Shown piece by piece: positions 14,550-15,502 of a DNA stretch of 15,502 nucleotides. The stretch spans positions 1 to 15,502 of the forward strand of contig JAJYKO010000035.1 in assembly GCA_021788565.1 (NCBI GenBank). The letters are read 5' to 3'. Both the position numbers and the translations under genes were made by a program. This stretch comes from Chloroflexota bacterium (GTDB lineage: Bacteria; Chloroflexota; UBA6077). Each line of letters opens with the position of its first letter. The stretch's first letter is position 1. The notes below the pieces were generated by a model. The model did no database searches and was not told the origin of the DNA. It was given only the letters and a program-made list of their open reading frames with translations.

Positions 14550-15502
14550 TCACCTCAAATGTGGAGCATGAGCTATGTTCCTTTGCGTTCCTGCATCGAA
14601 GATTTGGACTCGCTCTTTGGAAAAGGCGAGCCTCACACCATCCCCTGTGCGAATCTTCAGTCCCGCCTCGGCCCGCGCCACGAAGCCCTTGCTCCCCACG
14701 GTACCGTAGATAAGCTGCTCGCTCCCCAACTGTTCCACAACCTCCACCGTGGCCTTGAGTTCACCCAAGCTGTCGCTCTCCCCATGGCTGGCCTCTGCGA
14801 GGTGCTCTGGCCTAATTCCCAAGATGACCCTTTTGTTGCGGTAGGGCTCGAGGGCCTTCGCTTGCTCGCCCGAGAGCTTCACTCCGAAGCCATCCCCAGC
14901 CAGGTCCGCAATCCCACCTGTGGCAAGAACAGTCACGTCGAAGAAGTTCATCGCGGGTGAGCCGATGAAACCGGCCACGAATATGTTGGCAGGGTGCTCG
15001 TAGATGTTGTGAGGGCTATCCAGCTGCTGCAGCACCCCGTCCCTCATCACCGCTATCCTCGTGCCCATCGTCATCGCTTCCACCTGGTCGTGGGTTACGT
15101 AGATGATCGTCGTCTGCAGCCTCTGGTGCAGCTTGATCAGCTCCGCCCTCGTGGCCACCCTCAGCTTGGCATCCAGGTTGGACAGGGGCTCATCCATCAG
15201 GAACACCGCGGGCTCTCTGACTATCGCCCTGCCCAGCGCTACCCTCTGCCTCTGCCCACCGGAGAGCTGCTTCGGCTTCCTGTCAAGGAGCATCTCTATC
15301 CCCAGGATGCCCGCCGCCTCCTTGACCCGCCTGCCTATCTCCGCCTTAGGGATATGGCGCATCTTGAGCCCAAAGGCCATGTTGTCGTAGACGTTCATGT
15401 GGGGGTATAAGGCGTAGGACTGAAACACCATGGCGATGTCCCGGTCCTTGGGGGAGACGTCGTTGACCACCCTGTCCCCTATGGAGATGGTGCCCGAGGA
15501 GA
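14550..15502 (-). CDS. Sugar ABC transporter ATP-binding protein, MalK/UgpC type (5' end outside window)
   Basis: About 316 residues are visible, and the frame stays open to the window edge. The segment beyond the possible GTG at 15470 reads SSGTISIGDRVV, which is normal MalK/UgpC sequence, so that GTG is internal and the Walker A region lies outside. Present in order are the Q-loop (FQSYALYPH), the ABC signature LSGGQRQRV, Walker B (VFLMDEPLSNLDA) and the H-loop (VTHDQ). A C-terminal TOBE/regulatory region of about 130 residues follows. It would hydrolyse ATP to power sugar import. It is the only ATPase in the window, so it may serve both permease pairs. It lies 265 bp upstream of the second binding-protein gene, on the same strand but separated from it by a promoter. 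Confidence 0.95.
   Translation of the reverse strand, partial: SSGTISIGDRVVNDVSPKDRDIAMVFQSYALYPHMNVYDNMAFGLKMRHIPKAEIGRRVKEAAGILGIEMLLDRKPKQLSGGQRQRVALGRAIVREPAVFLMDEPLSNLDAKLRVATRAELIKLHQRLQTTIIYVTHDQVEAMTMGTRIAVMRDGVLQQLDSPHNIYEHPANIFVAGFIGSPAMNFFDVTVLATGGIADLAGDGFGVKLSGEQAKALEPYRNKRVILGIRPEHLAEASHGESDSLGELKATVEVVEQLGSEQLIYGTVGSKGFVARAEAGLKIRTGDGVRLAFSKERVQIFDAGTQRNIAHAPHLR

Overview
The window (15.5 kb, GC-rich, no RNA genes or transposases seen) is an accessory carbohydrate-uptake and catabolism locus. The likely host is a Chloroflexota bacterium. This is an inference from the Tat-type lipoprotein signals followed by Ala/Pro-rich linkers on both solute-binding proteins, the duplicated CUT1-type sugar ABC importers, and the GTG/TTG starts with strong AGGAGG sites. 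A taxonomic search would be needed to confirm it.

The left half (1-6551) reads on the plus strand. It holds the 3' end of an M24 peptidase-fold gene, a sugar-binding lipoprotein with a TTG start, a large intergenic hairpin, two CUT1 permeases, an L-fucose/L-arabinose isomerase-like protein, a GntR/HutC-type regulator with its own recognisable promoter, and a decayed, frameshifted C-terminal fragment of a short-chain dehydrogenase (SDR).

The right half (6554-15502) reads entirely on the minus strand. In transcription order it holds the ATPase of a sugar ABC importer (5' end outside the window), a promoter with a dyad, a second sugar-binding lipoprotein, a perfect 22-bp hairpin, an SDR, an NAD-dependent epimerase, two CUT1 permeases that overlap by 7 nt, a ThDP-dependent acetolactate synthase-like enzyme, and a second SDR. 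The two halves converge tail to tail at about 6551/6554.

As a unit, two separate importers (one binding protein plus two permeases each) are accompanied by a single visible ATPase that could energise both. The enzymes suggest import of a sugar or sugar derivative, isomerisation by the COG2407-like enzyme, NAD(P)-linked oxidation or epimerisation by the two SDRs and the epimerase, and C-C bond cleavage or ligation by the ThDP enzyme. No kinase and no classical aldolase is visible, so a non-phosphorylative, oxidative route is possible. Substrates cannot be read from the sequence. The most notable non-coding signals are the large hairpins placed just after each binding-protein gene, the two sigma70-like promoters with perfect -35 boxes, and the operator-like palindromes upstream of both binding-protein genes.
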